A stretch of 64,000 nt of DNA from Streptomyces stelliscabiei (GTDB lineage: Bacteria; Actinomycetota; Actinomycetes; Streptomycetales; Streptomycetaceae): assembly GCF_014873495.1 (NCBI RefSeq), contig NZ_JADBGF010000001.1, positions 2,790,001 to 2,854,000 of the forward strand. The letters are read 5' to 3'. The notes under the pieces are model-generated. The model saw only the letters and a list, made by a program, of their open reading frames with translations. It did not search any database and was not told where the DNA came from. The stretch's first letter is position 1, and each line of letters begins with the position of its first letter. Below are positions 8,462 to 17,239 of this stretch, in pieces. Made by a program: the position numbers and the translations under genes.

Positions 8462-9940
8462 CTACTCTCCCAGCCGGTTGGCCGTGTGCACCGCGCGCAG
8501 GACCGCCGCCGCCTTGTTGCGGCACTCGGTGTCCTCCGCGAGGGGGTCGGAGTCGGCGACGATGCCGGCGCCGGCCTGGACGTAGGCCGTGCCGTCGCGC
8601 AGCAGTGCCGTGCGGATGGCGATGGCGGTGTCGGAGTCGCCCGCGAAGTCGAGATAGCCGACGCAGCCGCCGTACAGGCCCCGGCGGGAGGGTTCCAGCT
8701 CGTCGATGATCTGCATCGCGCGCGGCTTGGGGGCGCCGGAGAGGGTGCCGGCGGGGAAGCATGCGGTCAGGACGTCGAAGGCGGTACGGCCCGCCGCGAC
8801 CCGGCCGGTGACGGTGGACACGATGTGCATGACGTGGGAGTACCGCTCGACGGACATGAAGTCGACGACCTCGACCGAGCCCGGCTCGCAGACCCGGCCC
8901 AGGTCGTTGCGGCCCAGGTCGACGAGCATCAGGTGCTCGGCGCGCTCCTTGGGGTCGGCGAGCAGTTCGTCGGCGAGGGCCTGGTCCTCCTGCGGGGTCG
9001 CCCCGCGGTGCCGGGTGCCGGCGATGGGGTGGACCATGGCCTGCCCGTCCTCGACCTTGACCAGGGCCTCGGGGGAGGAGCCGACGACGTCGAAGCCGTC
9101 GAAGCGGAACAGGTACATGTACGGGGACGGGTTGGTCGCCCGCAGGACGCGGTAGACGTCCAACGCGCTTGCCGTGCAGGGGGTTTCGAAGCGCTGGGAG
9201 GGGACGACCTGGAAGGCCTCGCCGGCCCGGATGCGCTCCTTGATGTCCTCCACGGCCGTCTGGAAGTCGGGGCCGCCCCACAGCGCGGTGTACTCGGGCA
9301 GCTCCGAGGGCGGCAGGGCCGCCGGGGGCTGGGCGACGGGCCGCGAGAGGTCGGCCTCCATGGCGTCGAGGCGGGCGACGGCGTCGGCGTGGGCCTCGTC
9401 GACGCCCGTGTCCAGGTCGTTGTGGTTGATGGCGTTGGCGATCAGCAGGACCGAGCCCTCCCAGTGGTCCATGACCGCCAGGTCGCTCGTCAGCAGCATG
9501 GTCAGCTCGGGCAGCTTCAGGTCGTCCCGTCCGCCGGGGCCGATCTTCTCCAGGCGGCGCACGATGTCGTAGCCCAGGTAGCCGACCATGCCGCCGGTGA
9601 AGGGCGGCATGCCCTCCTCGTGGGGCGTGTGGAGGGCCTCGATGGTGGCGCGCAGCGCGGCGAGGGGGTCGCCGTCCACGGGGACGCCGACGGGCGGGGT
9701 GCCGAGCCAGTGGGCCTCGCCGTCGCGGGCGGTGAGGGTGGCGTGGCTGCGGACGCCCACGAAGGAGTAGCGGGACCACGAACGGCCGTTCTCCGCGGAC
9801 TCCAGCAGGAAGGTGCCGGGGCGCTCGGCGGCGAGCTTGCGGTAGAGCCCGACCGGGGTGTCGCCGTCGGCGAGGAGCTTGCGGCTGACGGGGATGACCC
9901 GGCGGTCGCCGGCCAGTTTGCGGAACGTCTCGAGGTCCAT
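8462..9940 (-). CDS. trpE: Anthranilate synthase component I
   Basis: A 492-residue chorismate-binding enzyme. With a glutaminase partner (TrpG, not in this window) it makes anthranilate from chorismate, the committed step to tryptophan. The N-terminal LLESAENG matches the LLES tryptophan feedback site, and the catalytic core carries GTLSGAPKPRAMQIIDELEP and AGAGIVADSDP. Feedback inhibition by tryptophan is therefore expected. The ATG at 9940 has an AAGG Shine-Dalgarno that overlaps the hisI stop region, 11 bases downstream of hisI. I see no leader peptide or attenuator upstream of it. Confidence 0.96.
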   Translation of the reverse strand: MDLETFRKLAGDRRVIPVSRKLLADGDTPVGLYRKLAAERPGTFLLESAENGRSWSRYSFVGVRSHATLTARDGEAHWLGTPPVGVPVDGDPLAALRATIEALHTPHEEGMPPFTGGMVGYLGYDIVRRLEKIGPGGRDDLKLPELTMLLTSDLAVMDHWEGSVLLIANAINHNDLDTGVDEAHADAVARLDAMEADLSRPVAQPPAALPPSELPEYTALWGGPDFQTAVEDIKERIRAGEAFQVVPSQRFETPCTASALDVYRVLRATNPSPYMYLFRFDGFDVVGSSPEALVKVEDGQAMVHPIAGTRHRGATPQEDQALADELLADPKERAEHLMLVDLGRNDLGRVCEPGSVEVVDFMSVERYSHVMHIVSTVTGRVAAGRTAFDVLTACFPAGTLSGAPKPRAMQIIDELEPSRRGLYGGCVGYLDFAGDSDTAIAIRTALLRDGTAYVQAGAGIVADSDPLAEDTECRNKAAAVLRAVHTANRLGE

Positions 9941-9951
9941 GGCGGCTGACC

Positions 9952-10407
9952 TTACTGATCCAGTGACGGTACGTCGGAACCGGCGCCGCTCCCGACGCCT
10001 TCCACGGCCTTGAGGACGTCCTCGTCGAAGCAGGTGCGGGCGCCGGTGTGGCAGGCGGCGCCGACCTGGTCGACCTTGACGAGGACGGTGTCGGCGTCGC
10101 AGTCCAGGCTGACGGACTTCACCCACTGGAAGTGACCGGAGGTGTCGCCCTTCACCCAGTACTCACGGCGGCTGCGCGACCAGTACGTGCAGCGGCCGGT
10201 GGTGAGCGTGCGGTGCAGGGCCTCGTCGTCCATCCAGCCGAGCATGAGCACCTCACCGGTGTCGTACTGCTGGGCGATGGCGGGCAGGAGCCCGTCGACG
10301 CCGCGCTTGAGGCGGGCGGCGATCTCGGGGTCCAGCACGCTGGGCGTGCCGGGACCGGCGGGGGCTCCGGGACCGTGGGGGCTGCTGGAGGACGGCGTGC
10401 TGGTCAT
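9952..10407 (-). CDS. hisI: Phosphoribosyl-AMP cyclohydrolase
   Basis: About 151 residues. It hydrolyses PR-AMP to ProFAR in histidine synthesis and is Zn/Mg dependent. The core motifs [33 protein letters not shown] and [14 protein letters not shown] are present, as are the metal Cys residues in [12 protein letters not shown]. The N-terminus (about 25 residues) is a Ser/Pro/Gly-rich extension. ATG 10407 is chosen; ATG 10416 would add three residues. It is cotranscribed with trpE just downstream, joining his and trp genes in one unit. Confidence 0.95.
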   Translation of the reverse strand: MTSTPSSSSPHGPGAPAGPGTPSVLDPEIAARLKRGVDGLLPAIAQQYDTGEVLMLGWMDDEALHRTLTTGRCTYWSRSRREYWVKGDTSGHFQWVKSVSLDCDADTVLVKVDQVGAACHTGARTCFDEDVLKAVEGVGSGAGSDVPSLDQ

Positions 10408-10564
10408 GCGTGCCATTGTGCCGCGCCGGGCCGGGCGGCCTCGCCCGTTGTCCACAGGCCGGACCCTCTTGTCGTACGAATGACCGGTCCGCCGGGCGAC
10501 CGTCCGGGTATCCGTGGCCACGCATCGGCCGGACCTGCGCTGGGCGCGGGGGTGGCCCGGCCGT

Positions 10565-10570
10565 AGGCTG
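10565..10570 (+). promoter_or_regulatory. -10-like TAGGCT just before 10577 (leaderless start)
   Basis: TAGGCT fits the Streptomyces vegetative -10 (TANNNT) and ends six bases before the ATG. Transcription would then start at or next to the ATG. No Shine-Dalgarno is visible. The -35 is unclear. Confidence 0.45.
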
Positions 10571-10576
10571 GCTGTC

Positions 10577-11212
10577 ATGTCTACCCATGCCAAGCGTGAA
10601 CGGCTTCTCTTCGCCGACCTGTTGGAGACCGCGGGCCCCGAGGCCCCCACCCTGTGCGAGGGCTGGACGACCCGTGATCTGGCCGCGCACGTGGTCGTGC
10701 GCGAGCGCCGCCCGGACGCCGCCGGAGGCATACTCATCAAGCAGCTCGCGTCGCGCCTCGACCGGGTGATGGAGGAGTTCGCCGCCAAGCCGTACGAGGA
10801 GCTGATCCAGCTCGTGCGTACCGGTCCGCCGCGTTTCTCGCCCTTCAACCTCAAGCAGATCGACGAGGCGTCGAACACGATCGAGTTCTACGTCCACACC
10901 GAGGACATCCGCCGCGCCCGTCCCGAGTGGACCCCGCGCGAGCTGGACCACGTCTTCCAGGACGCCCTGTGGTCCCGTCTGGAGCGCACGGCCCGCCTCA
11001 TGGGCCGCCGCTCCCCCACCGGCCTGGTCCTGCGCCGCCCCGACGGGCGGACCGCGGTGGCCCACCGCGGCGCCCCGGTCGTCACCGTCACCGGCGAGCC
11101 CGCCGAGCTGCTGCTGTTCCTCTACGGCCGTCAGCAGGTCGCCGATGTCGAACTGGAGGGCGAGAAGGAGGCGATCGCCAAGCTGCACGAGACGAAGCAG
11201 CTGGGCATCTGA
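10577..11212 (+). CDS. TIGR03085 family metal-binding protein
   Basis: A 211-residue protein of the DinB-like, mycothiol-linked superfamily that includes maleylpyruvate isomerases. The sub-family TIGR03085 is indicated by [19 protein letters not shown] and [13 protein letters not shown]. The conserved His residues in these motifs would bind a divalent metal. Members are actinobacterial and mostly uncharacterised; a mycothiol-dependent transferase or isomerase is plausible but unproven. The gene stands alone on the plus strand between two minus-strand his/trp units. Its mRNA may be leaderless. Confidence 0.8.
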   Translation: MSTHAKRERLLFADLLETAGPEAPTLCEGWTTRDLAAHVVVRERRPDAAGGILIKQLASRLDRVMEEFAAKPYEELIQLVRTGPPRFSPFNLKQIDEASNTIEFYVHTEDIRRARPEWTPRELDHVFQDALWSRLERTARLMGRRSPTGLVLRRPDGRTAVAHRGAPVVTVTGEPAELLLFLYGRQQVADVELEGEKEAIAKLHETKQLGI

Positions 11213-11235
11213 CGCCCGACCGCCTGATCCCGAAC

Positions 11236-11273
11236 GCCGGATCCCGGCCCCCCTCGGGCGGCCGGGATCCGGC
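11236..11273. terminator. Bidirectional hairpin between 11212 and hisF
   Basis: A perfect 14-bp stem (GCCGGATCCCGGCC with its complement) has a 10-base loop. It lies in the 72-base gap between the convergent TIGR03085 gene and hisF and can serve both strands. Confidence 0.8.
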
Positions 11274-11284
11274 GGGGCGCGAGG

Positions 11285-12040
11285 TCACCGCACCGGGTGA
11301 CCCGCCCCCCGCAGCGCGTTCTTGACCTCGCCGATGCGCAGGTCGCCGAAGTGGAAGACGGAGGCGGCGAGGACGGCGTCGGCGCCCGCTTCGACGGCCG
11401 GGGCGAAGTCGGCGAGCCGGCCGGCGCCGCCGGAGGCGATGACGGGGACGGTGACGTGCTTGCGGACGGCCGTGATCATCTCCAGGTCGTAGCCGTCCTT
11501 GGTGCCGTCCGCGTCCATGGAGTTGAGCAGGATCTCGCCGGCGCCCAGTTCGGCGGCGCGGTGGGCCCACTCCACGGCGTCGATGCCGGTGCCCTTGCGG
11601 CCGCCGTGGGTGGTGACCTCGAAGGATCCGGCCTCGGTGCGGCGGGCGTCCACCGACAGGACCAGCACCTGGCGGCCGAAGCGCTCGGCGATCTCACGGA
11701 TGAGGTCGGGGCGGGCGATCGCCGCCGTGTTGACGCCGACCTTGTCGGCGCCCGCCCGCAGCAGCTTGTCCACGTCCTCGGCGGTACGGACGCCGCCGCC
11801 GACCGTCAGCGGGATGAAGACCTGCTCGGCGGTGCGGCGCACCACGTCGTACGTCGTCTCGCGGTTGCCCGACGAGGCGGTGATGTCCAGGAACGTCAGC
11901 TCGTCGGCGCCCTCGGCGTCGTACACCTTCGCCATCTCGACGGGGTCGCCCGCGTCGCGCAGGTTCTGGAAGTTGACGCCCTTGACGACCCGGCCGTTGT
12001 CCACGTCCAGGCAGGGGATGACTCGGACCGCCAGGGTCAT
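11285..12040 (-). CDS. hisF: Imidazole glycerol phosphate synthase, cyclase subunit
   Basis: A 251-residue TIM barrel. With HisH it converts PRFAR and ammonia to imidazole glycerol phosphate and AICAR. The first catalytic Asp is in [18 protein letters not shown], the second in [22 protein letters not shown] closes the phosphate site. The partner gene hisH is four genes upstream in the same cluster. The ATG at 12040 follows the RidA-type gene by 34 bases. The bidirectional hairpin at 11236-11273 ends the unit. Confidence 0.97.
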   Translation of the reverse strand: MTLAVRVIPCLDVDNGRVVKGVNFQNLRDAGDPVEMAKVYDAEGADELTFLDITASSGNRETTYDVVRRTAEQVFIPLTVGGGVRTAEDVDKLLRAGADKVGVNTAAIARPDLIREIAERFGRQVLVLSVDARRTEAGSFEVTTHGGRKGTGIDAVEWAHRAAELGAGEILLNSMDADGTKDGYDLEMITAVRKHVTVPVIASGGAGRLADFAPAVEAGADAVLAASVFHFGDLRIGEVKNALRGAGHPVR

Positions 12041-12074
12041 GAATCCACGGCTCCTAACAAGAGTTCTGGAGGGC

Positions 12075-12467
12075 CTAGCCTCTGAATGCTTCGATCTCTA
12101 CTTCGACGAGGATGCGCGGGTCGACGAAACCCTCGACGACCAGCAGGGTCGCGGCCGGACGCACCGGGTCGAAGATCTCCTTGTGGGCCCGCCCCACGGC
12201 CTCCACGTCCCGCATGTGGGTCAGGTACATCCGCGTACGGATCACGGCCTCGGCGCCGAGGCCGAACTCGCCGAGCGCCTGGACCGCGCTGGTGAAGGCG
12301 ACCTTGGCCTGTTCGTACGGGTCGCCCTCCCCGTGCAGTACCTCGCCCCTGAAGGCCGTGGTGCCCGCCACCAGGACGCGGTCGCCCGCCGCGACGGCGC
12401 GCGCGAAACCGATGGACTCCTCCCAGGGACTCCCGCTCTGCACCCGCCGCACGCCTTCGGACGTCAT
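12075..12467 (-). CDS. RidA family protein
   Basis: A 130-residue YjgF/YER057c/UK114 (RidA) protein. RidA enzymes hydrolyse reactive enamine/imine intermediates released by PLP enzymes. The key Arg lies in [17 protein letters not shown] and the terminal Glu in [11 protein letters not shown]. It lies between priA and hisF in the his operon, 16 bases after priA, so it may protect amino-acid synthesis from 2-aminoacrylate or a related by-product. RidA sub-families differ in substrate and I cannot assign this one with certainty. Start ATG 12467 is chosen from conserved length. Confidence 0.85.
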   Translation of the reverse strand: MTSEGVRRVQSGSPWEESIGFARAVAAGDRVLVAGTTAFRGEVLHGEGDPYEQAKVAFTSAVQALGEFGLGAEAVIRTRMYLTHMRDVEAVGRAHKEIFDPVRPAATLLVVEGFVDPRILVEVEIEAFRG

Positions 12468-12483
12468 GACGCTGTGCCCGGTT

Positions 12484-13206
12484 TCACGACGTGGCCTCCA
12501 GTGCTTCTTCCAGGGTGAACGCCTTCGCGTACAGGGCCTTGCCGACGATGGAACCCTCGACACCGAGGGGCACCAGTTCGGCGATGGCCCGCAGGTCGTC
12601 GAGCGACGACACGCCGCCGGACGCCACGACCGGGCGGTCCGTCGCGGCGCACACGTTGCGCAGCAGCTCCAGGTTGGGGCCCTGCAGGGTGCCGTCCTTC
12701 GCGATGTCCGTGACGACGTACCGCGCGCAGCCCTCCTTGTCGAGGCGCTCCAGCGTCTCGTAGAGGTCGCCGCCGTCGCGGGTCCAGCCGCGGCCGCGCA
12801 GGGTGGTGCCCTTCACGTCGAGGCCGACCGCGATCCTGTCGCCGTGCTCGGCGATGACCTTGGCGACCCACTCGGGGGTCTCCAGGGCGGCCGTGCCCAG
12901 GTTGACCCGGGTGCAGCCGGTGGCCAGGGCCTTCGCCAGGGAGGCGTCGTCCCGGATGCCGCCGGACAGCTCGACCTTGATGTCCATCGCCCGGGTGACC
13001 TCGGCGACCAGGTCCCGGTTGTCGCCGGTGCCGAACGCGGCGTCCAGATCGACCAGGTGCAGCCACTCGGCGCCCGCGCCCTGCCAGGCGAGGGCGGCCT
13101 GGAGCGGGGAGCCGTAGGAGGTCTCCGTGCCGGACTCGCCGTGGACGAGCCGGACCGCCTGGCCGTCACGGACGTCGACGGCGGGAAGGAGTTCGAGCTT
13201 GGCCAT
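12484..13206 (-). CDS. priA: Bifunctional HisA/TrpF isomerase
   Basis: A 240-residue beta-alpha barrel. In Actinobacteria this enzyme isomerises both ProFAR (HisA) and phosphoribosyl anthranilate (TrpF). Catalytic aspartates are visible at D11 ([10 protein letters not shown]), D130 (AVGLDVKG) and D171 ([10 protein letters not shown]); the mobile-loop residues GWTRDGGD around 140-147 match the PriA type. No separate trpF is seen among the trp genes here, which supports the dual role. The start follows the hisH stop by two bases. Confidence 0.95.
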   Translation of the reverse strand: MAKLELLPAVDVRDGQAVRLVHGESGTETSYGSPLQAALAWQGAGAEWLHLVDLDAAFGTGDNRDLVAEVTRAMDIKVELSGGIRDDASLAKALATGCTRVNLGTAALETPEWVAKVIAEHGDRIAVGLDVKGTTLRGRGWTRDGGDLYETLERLDKEGCARYVVTDIAKDGTLQGPNLELLRNVCAATDRPVVASGGVSSLDDLRAIAELVPLGVEGSIVGKALYAKAFTLEEALEATS

Positions 13207-13208
13207 GG

Positions 13209-13850
13209 CTACAGGGTTCCGATCCAGTTGGACAGCAGCTGCGCTCCGGCGTCGCCGGACTTCTCGGGGTGGAACTGGGTGGCCCACAGGGCGCCGTTCT
13301 CCACGGCGGCCACGAAGGGCTTGCCGTGCGTCGACCAGGTGACCCTGGGGGCGGTGAGCGCGGGGTTGTGCGTCTCCAGGGACCAGTCGTGGACGGCGTA
13401 GGAGTGCACGAAGTAGAAGCGGGCGTCGGCGTCGAGGCCGGCGAACAGCCGGCTGTCGGCCGGGGCCTCGACGGTGTTCCAGCCCATGTGCGGCACGATC
13501 TCGGCCTGGAGCGGCTCGACGGCGCCGGGCCACTCGTCGAGGCCCTCGGTCTCCACGCCGTGCTCGATGCCGCGTGCGAAGAGGATCTGCATGCCGACGC
13601 AGATGCCCATCACCGGGCGGCCGCCGGAGAGCCGGCGGTCGATGATCCAGTCGCCGCGCGCCTCCTTCAGCCCCTTCATGCAGGCGGCGAAGGCGCCGAC
13701 GCCGGGCACGAGCAGCCCGTCGGCGTTCATGGCGCGGTCGAAGTCACGCGTTATCTCGACCTCGGCACCGGTGCGTGCGAGGGCGCGCTCGGCGGAGCGC
13801 ACGTTGCCGAAGCCGTAGTCGAAGACGACGACCTTCTTGGGGGCGCTCAA
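13209..13850 (-). CDS. hisH: Imidazole glycerol phosphate synthase, glutaminase subunit
   Basis: About 213 residues. It releases ammonia from glutamine for HisF. The triad is visible: Cys in [10 protein letters not shown], and His and Glu in [10 protein letters not shown] prefer a TTG start at 13850 (then [12 protein letters not shown]). It sits seven bases after GGAGG and overlaps the stop of the upstream small gene as TTGA. A GTG at 13856 would lie only one base after that Shine-Dalgarno. The rare TTG start would lower initiation and tie it to the upstream gene. Confidence 0.93.
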   Translation of the reverse strand: MSAPKKVVVFDYGFGNVRSAERALARTGAEVEITRDFDRAMNADGLLVPGVGAFAACMKGLKEARGDWIIDRRLSGGRPVMGICVGMQILFARGIEHGVETEGLDEWPGAVEPLQAEIVPHMGWNTVEAPADSRLFAGLDADARFYFVHSYAVHDWSLETHNPALTAPRVTWSTHGKPFVAAVENGALWATQFHPEKSGDAGAQLLSNWIGTL

Positions 13851-14011
13851 TTCCACACCTCCAGTCTCATGACACCGGCGACCAGACACATCGCGGCGCC
13901 GACGGAGAGCAGCACGACGAGCTGCTTCGGCATCCCCTGCTTGACGAAGGAGATGATCCCGCCGACCAGGAAGAGGCCGACGACGATCAGGACGGTCGAC
14001 AGGCCGTTCAC
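13847..14011 (-). CDS. 54-residue membrane protein inside the his operon
   Basis: A small hydrophobic protein starting [18 protein letters not shown], with two membrane helices joined by the short basic loop VKQGMPKQ; it ends RLEVWN. Its GTG overlaps the hisB stop (GTGA) and its stop overlaps the hisH start, so it is embedded in a chain of translational coupling. No known domain is recognisable. It is too well placed and too clearly membrane-like to be chance, and genes in this position are annotated as hypothetical membrane proteins in other streptomycetes. Function unknown. Confidence 0.75.
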   Translation of the reverse strand: MNGLSTVLIVVGLFLVGGIISFVKQGMPKQLVVLLSVGAAMCLVAGVMRLEVWN

Positions 14012-14610
14012 AGCGCGCCCTTCGTGGAGGGCAGGATGCCGGCCGCGCGCGGGTCTCGCTCGGAGGCGTAGCGCAGGGCCCGCGCCAGCGCCTTGAACTG
14101 GCACTCGACGATGTGGTGCGCGTTGCGCCCGTACGGCACGTGCACGTGCAGCGCGATCTGGGCCTGGGCGACGAAGGACTCCAGGATGTGCCGGGTCATC
14201 GTGGTGTCGTACTCGCCGATCATCGGCGCCATCTTCTCGGGCTCGGTGTGCACGAGGTACGGGCGGCCGGAGAGGTCGACGGTGACCTGGGCGAGGGACT
14301 CGTCCAGCGGGACCGTGCAGTTGCCGAAGCGGTAGATGCCGACCTTGTCGCCGAGGGCCTGCTTGAAGGCGGCGCCCAGCGCGAGGGCGGTGTCCTCGAT
14401 GGTGTGGTGGGAGTCGATGTGCAGGTCGCCGTCGGTCTTCACCGTCAGGTCGAACAGACCGTGGCGGCCGAGCTGGTCGAGCATGTGGTCGTAGAAGCCG
14501 ACCCCGGTGGAGATCTCCGTGCGGCCCGTGCCGTCGAGGTCTATCTCGACGAGGACCGAGGTCTCCTTGGTCGTCCGTTCGATTCTGCCGACGCGGCCTT
14601 GGCGAGTCAT
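14008..14610 (-). CDS. hisB: Imidazoleglycerol-phosphate dehydratase
   Basis: A 200-residue monofunctional dehydratase that converts imidazole glycerol phosphate to imidazole acetol phosphate. The manganese-binding His motifs are present: [28 protein letters not shown] and [19 protein letters not shown]. It is the short actinobacterial form, without the phosphatase domain of the E. coli protein. Its ATG overlaps the hisC stop and its stop overlaps the small membrane gene. Confidence 0.97.
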   Translation of the reverse strand: MTRQGRVGRIERTTKETSVLVEIDLDGTGRTEISTGVGFYDHMLDQLGRHGLFDLTVKTDGDLHIDSHHTIEDTALALGAAFKQALGDKVGIYRFGNCTVPLDESLAQVTVDLSGRPYLVHTEPEKMAPMIGEYDTTMTRHILESFVAQAQIALHVHVPYGRNAHHIVECQFKALARALRYASERDPRAAGILPSTKGAL

Positions 14611-15716
14611 GCGTGCTGCTCCTTCTTCAGTTCACGTACCGCGTCGAGGAACGCGTCGTTCTCGGCGGGAGTTCCGGCGGTGACCCGCAGCCATCCCGGT
14701 ACGCCGTTGTCCCGGACCAGGACGCCCCGGTCGAGGATGCTCCGCCAGACCTCGTGCGCGTCCTCGAACCTGCCGAACTGCACGAAGTTCGCGTCGGACT
14801 CGGTCACCTCGTAGCCGAGGGCGCGCAGTTCGGCGACGAGCCGGTCCCGCTCCGTCTTCAGCTGTTCGACGTAGCCGAGGAGGGTGTCGGTGTGCTCCAG
14901 GGCGGCCAGCGCGGTCGCCTGGGTGACGGCGGAGAGGTGGTACGGCAGCCGGACGAGCTGGACGGCGTCGACGACCGCCGGGTGCGCGGCGAGGTAGCCG
15001 AGGCGCAGACCGGCCGCGCCGAAGGCCTTGGACATCGTCCGCGAGACGACCAGGTGGGGCCGGCCGTCGAGCAGGGGCAGCAGCGAGTCGCCGTGGCTGA
15101 ACTCGACGTAGGCCTCGTCGACCACCACCATCGACGGCTTGGCCGCCTGCGCGGCGTCGTGGAGGGCGAGGACGGTCTCGCGCGAGACCGCGTTGCCGGT
15201 GGGGTTGTTGGGGGTGGTGATGAAGACGACGTCCGGCCGGTGCTCGGCGATCGCCTTCTCGGCGGCGGCGAGGTCGATCGTGAAGTCCTCGCGGCGGGGG
15301 CCGGAGATCCAGCCGGTGCCCGTGCCGCGCGCGATCAGGCCGTGCATCGAGTACGAGGGCTCGAAGCCGATGGCTTTGCGGCCGGGTCCGCCGAAGGTCT
15401 GCAGAAGCTGCTGGATGACCTCGTTGGAGCCGTTGGCCGCCCAGACGTCCGCCGCCTCGACCCCGTACCCGGACGTCTTCGTCAGGTACTCGGCGAGCCG
15501 CGTCCGCAGCTCCACCGCGTCCCGGTCCGGGTAGCGGTTGAGCCGGCGGGCCGCCTCCCGCACCCGCTCGGCGATCCGCTCGACCAGCGCCTCGGGCAGC
15601 GGGTAGGGGTTCTCGTTGGTGTTCAGCCGTACGGGGACGTCGAGCTGCGGCGCGCCGTAGGGGCTCTTGCCGCGCAGTTCGTCCCGTACGGGAAGATCGT
15701 CGATTCCGAAGCTCAC
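14607..15716 (-). CDS. hisC: Histidinol-phosphate aminotransferase
   Basis: A 369-residue PLP aminotransferase of fold type I that converts imidazole acetol phosphate to histidinol phosphate. The N-terminal [16 protein letters not shown] binds substrate; TTPNNPTGN and VVDEAYVEF are in the cofactor region. The PLP Lys is in [17 protein letters not shown]. The GTG at 15716 overlaps the hisD stop as GTGA. A longer open frame runs upstream through hisD in another frame and is not real. Confidence 0.96.
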   Translation of the reverse strand: MSFGIDDLPVRDELRGKSPYGAPQLDVPVRLNTNENPYPLPEALVERIAERVREAARRLNRYPDRDAVELRTRLAEYLTKTSGYGVEAADVWAANGSNEVIQQLLQTFGGPGRKAIGFEPSYSMHGLIARGTGTGWISGPRREDFTIDLAAAEKAIAEHRPDVVFITTPNNPTGNAVSRETVLALHDAAQAAKPSMVVVDEAYVEFSHGDSLLPLLDGRPHLVVSRTMSKAFGAAGLRLGYLAAHPAVVDAVQLVRLPYHLSAVTQATALAALEHTDTLLGYVEQLKTERDRLVAELRALGYEVTESDANFVQFGRFEDAHEVWRSILDRGVLVRDNGVPGWLRVTAGTPAENDAFLDAVRELKKEQHA

Positions 15717-17035
15717 TTGCCGGGCACCTTCCAGCCGAACCTTGCCTTGATCGCCGCGCCGTGCGCGGGCAGGTCCTCCGCCTCGGCCAGCGTCACCACG
15801 TGGTGCGCGACCTCGGCCAGCGCGTCCTTGGTGTAGTCGACGACGTGGATGCCGCGCAGGAAGGACTGGACGGACAGACCGGAGGAGTGGCAGGCGCAGC
15901 CCCCGGTGGGGAGCACGTGGTTGGAGCCGGCCGCGTAGTCGCCCAGGGAGACCGGCGCCCAGGGGCCGATGAAGATCGCGCCGGCGTTGACCACCCGCTC
16001 GGCGACCGCCGCGGCGTCGGCCGTCTGGATCTCCAGGTGCTCGGCGCCGTAGGCGTTGACGACCCGCAGGCCCTCGTCGACGCCGTCGACCAGGACGATC
16101 GCGGACTGCCGGCCGGCCAGCGAGGGACGGATCCGGTCCTCGACGTGCTTGGTGGCCTCGACCTGCGGCTGAAGTTCCTTCTCCACGGCGTCGGCGAGGG
16201 AGACGGAGTCGGTGACGAGCACGGCGGCCGCGAGCGGGTCGTGCTCGGCCTGGCTGATCAGGTCGGCGGCGACGTGCACCGGGTCGGCGGTGTCGTCCGC
16301 GAGGACCGCGATCTCGGTCGGACCGGCCTCGGAGTCGATGCCGATGACACCGGTGAAGTACCGCTTGGCGGCGGCCACCCAGATGTTGCCCGGCCCGGTG
16401 ACCATCGGGGCCGGCGGGCAGGACTCGGTGCCGTACGCGAACATCGCGACGGCGGTGGCGCCACCGGCCGCGTACACCTCGTCGACGCCGAGCAGCGCGC
16501 AGGCCGCGAGGATCGTGGGGTGCGGGAGCCCGTCGAACTCGGCCTGCGCCGGGGAGGCGAGGGCGATCGAGGGGACACCGGCCTCCTGCGCCGGGACCAC
16601 GTTCATGATCACGGAGGAGGGGTACACCGAGCGGCCGCCGGGGGCGTACAGGCCGACGCGCTCGACGGGCACCCATTTCTCGGTCACGGTGCCGCCGGGG
16701 ACGACCTGGGTGGTGTGGGTGGTGCGGCGCTGCTCGCGGTGGACGATGCGGGCGCGGCGGATCGACTCCTCCAGGGCCGCGCGGACGGCCGGGTCGAGCT
16801 GCTCCAGCGCCTGCGCGAGGGCCTCGGCCGGGACCCGGACGGACGTCAGCCGGACGCCGTCGAATTTCTCCGCGAAGTCGATCAGCGCCGCGTCGCCCCG
16901 ATGATGCACGGCCTCGCAGATCGGACGCACCTTCTCCAGGGCGGCCGAGACGTCGAAGTCGGCTCGGGGCAGCAGGTCGCGCAGGGCGGGTCCCTCCGGG
17001 AGGGCGTCGCCGCGCAGGTCGATTCGGGAGATCAC
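15713..17035 (-). CDS. hisD: Histidinol dehydrogenase
   Basis: A 440-residue Zn- and NAD-dependent enzyme for the last two oxidations to histidine. The signature [20 protein letters not shown] is present, as are [28 protein letters not shown] and a zinc/active-site region [15 protein letters not shown]. It is the first gene of the his cluster on this strand. The GTG at 17035 ([10 protein letters not shown]) is chosen; the longer frame adds a non-conserved stretch. About 200 bases lie between it and the divergent gene at 17240, where promoters for both should be. Confidence 0.96.
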   Translation of the reverse strand: MISRIDLRGDALPEGPALRDLLPRADFDVSAALEKVRPICEAVHHRGDAALIDFAEKFDGVRLTSVRVPAEALAQALEQLDPAVRAALEESIRRARIVHREQRRTTHTTQVVPGGTVTEKWVPVERVGLYAPGGRSVYPSSVIMNVVPAQEAGVPSIALASPAQAEFDGLPHPTILAACALLGVDEVYAAGGATAVAMFAYGTESCPPAPMVTGPGNIWVAAAKRYFTGVIGIDSEAGPTEIAVLADDTADPVHVAADLISQAEHDPLAAAVLVTDSVSLADAVEKELQPQVEATKHVEDRIRPSLAGRQSAIVLVDGVDEGLRVVNAYGAEHLEIQTADAAAVAERVVNAGAIFIGPWAPVSLGDYAAGSNHVLPTGGCACHSSGLSVQSFLRGIHVVDYTKDALAEVAHHVVTLAEAEDLPAHGAAIKARFGWKVPGK

Positions 17036-17239
17036 GTTCCCAATTCTCTCAGACCCGCGTCGGCCGTCATCCGCGCGTTCCACTGGGTGATACGGGGCGG
17101 TCGGGGAACCTGGAAGATCACCTTCACGTCTTGCGTTCAGGACGTCACCCAGCGGGCATCACCAGCGTAAACAGTTGCGCGATACACGTGGATGCGCGTG
17201 AGTGCACGCGAGGGGCGCAGGACGGGGAAGGGAACAGGC

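Noticed and set aside
8462-10126. Longer trpE start at 10126
   Set aside because: The extra 62 residues are Arg-rich shadow of hisI; the ATG at 9940 matches the family N-terminus.
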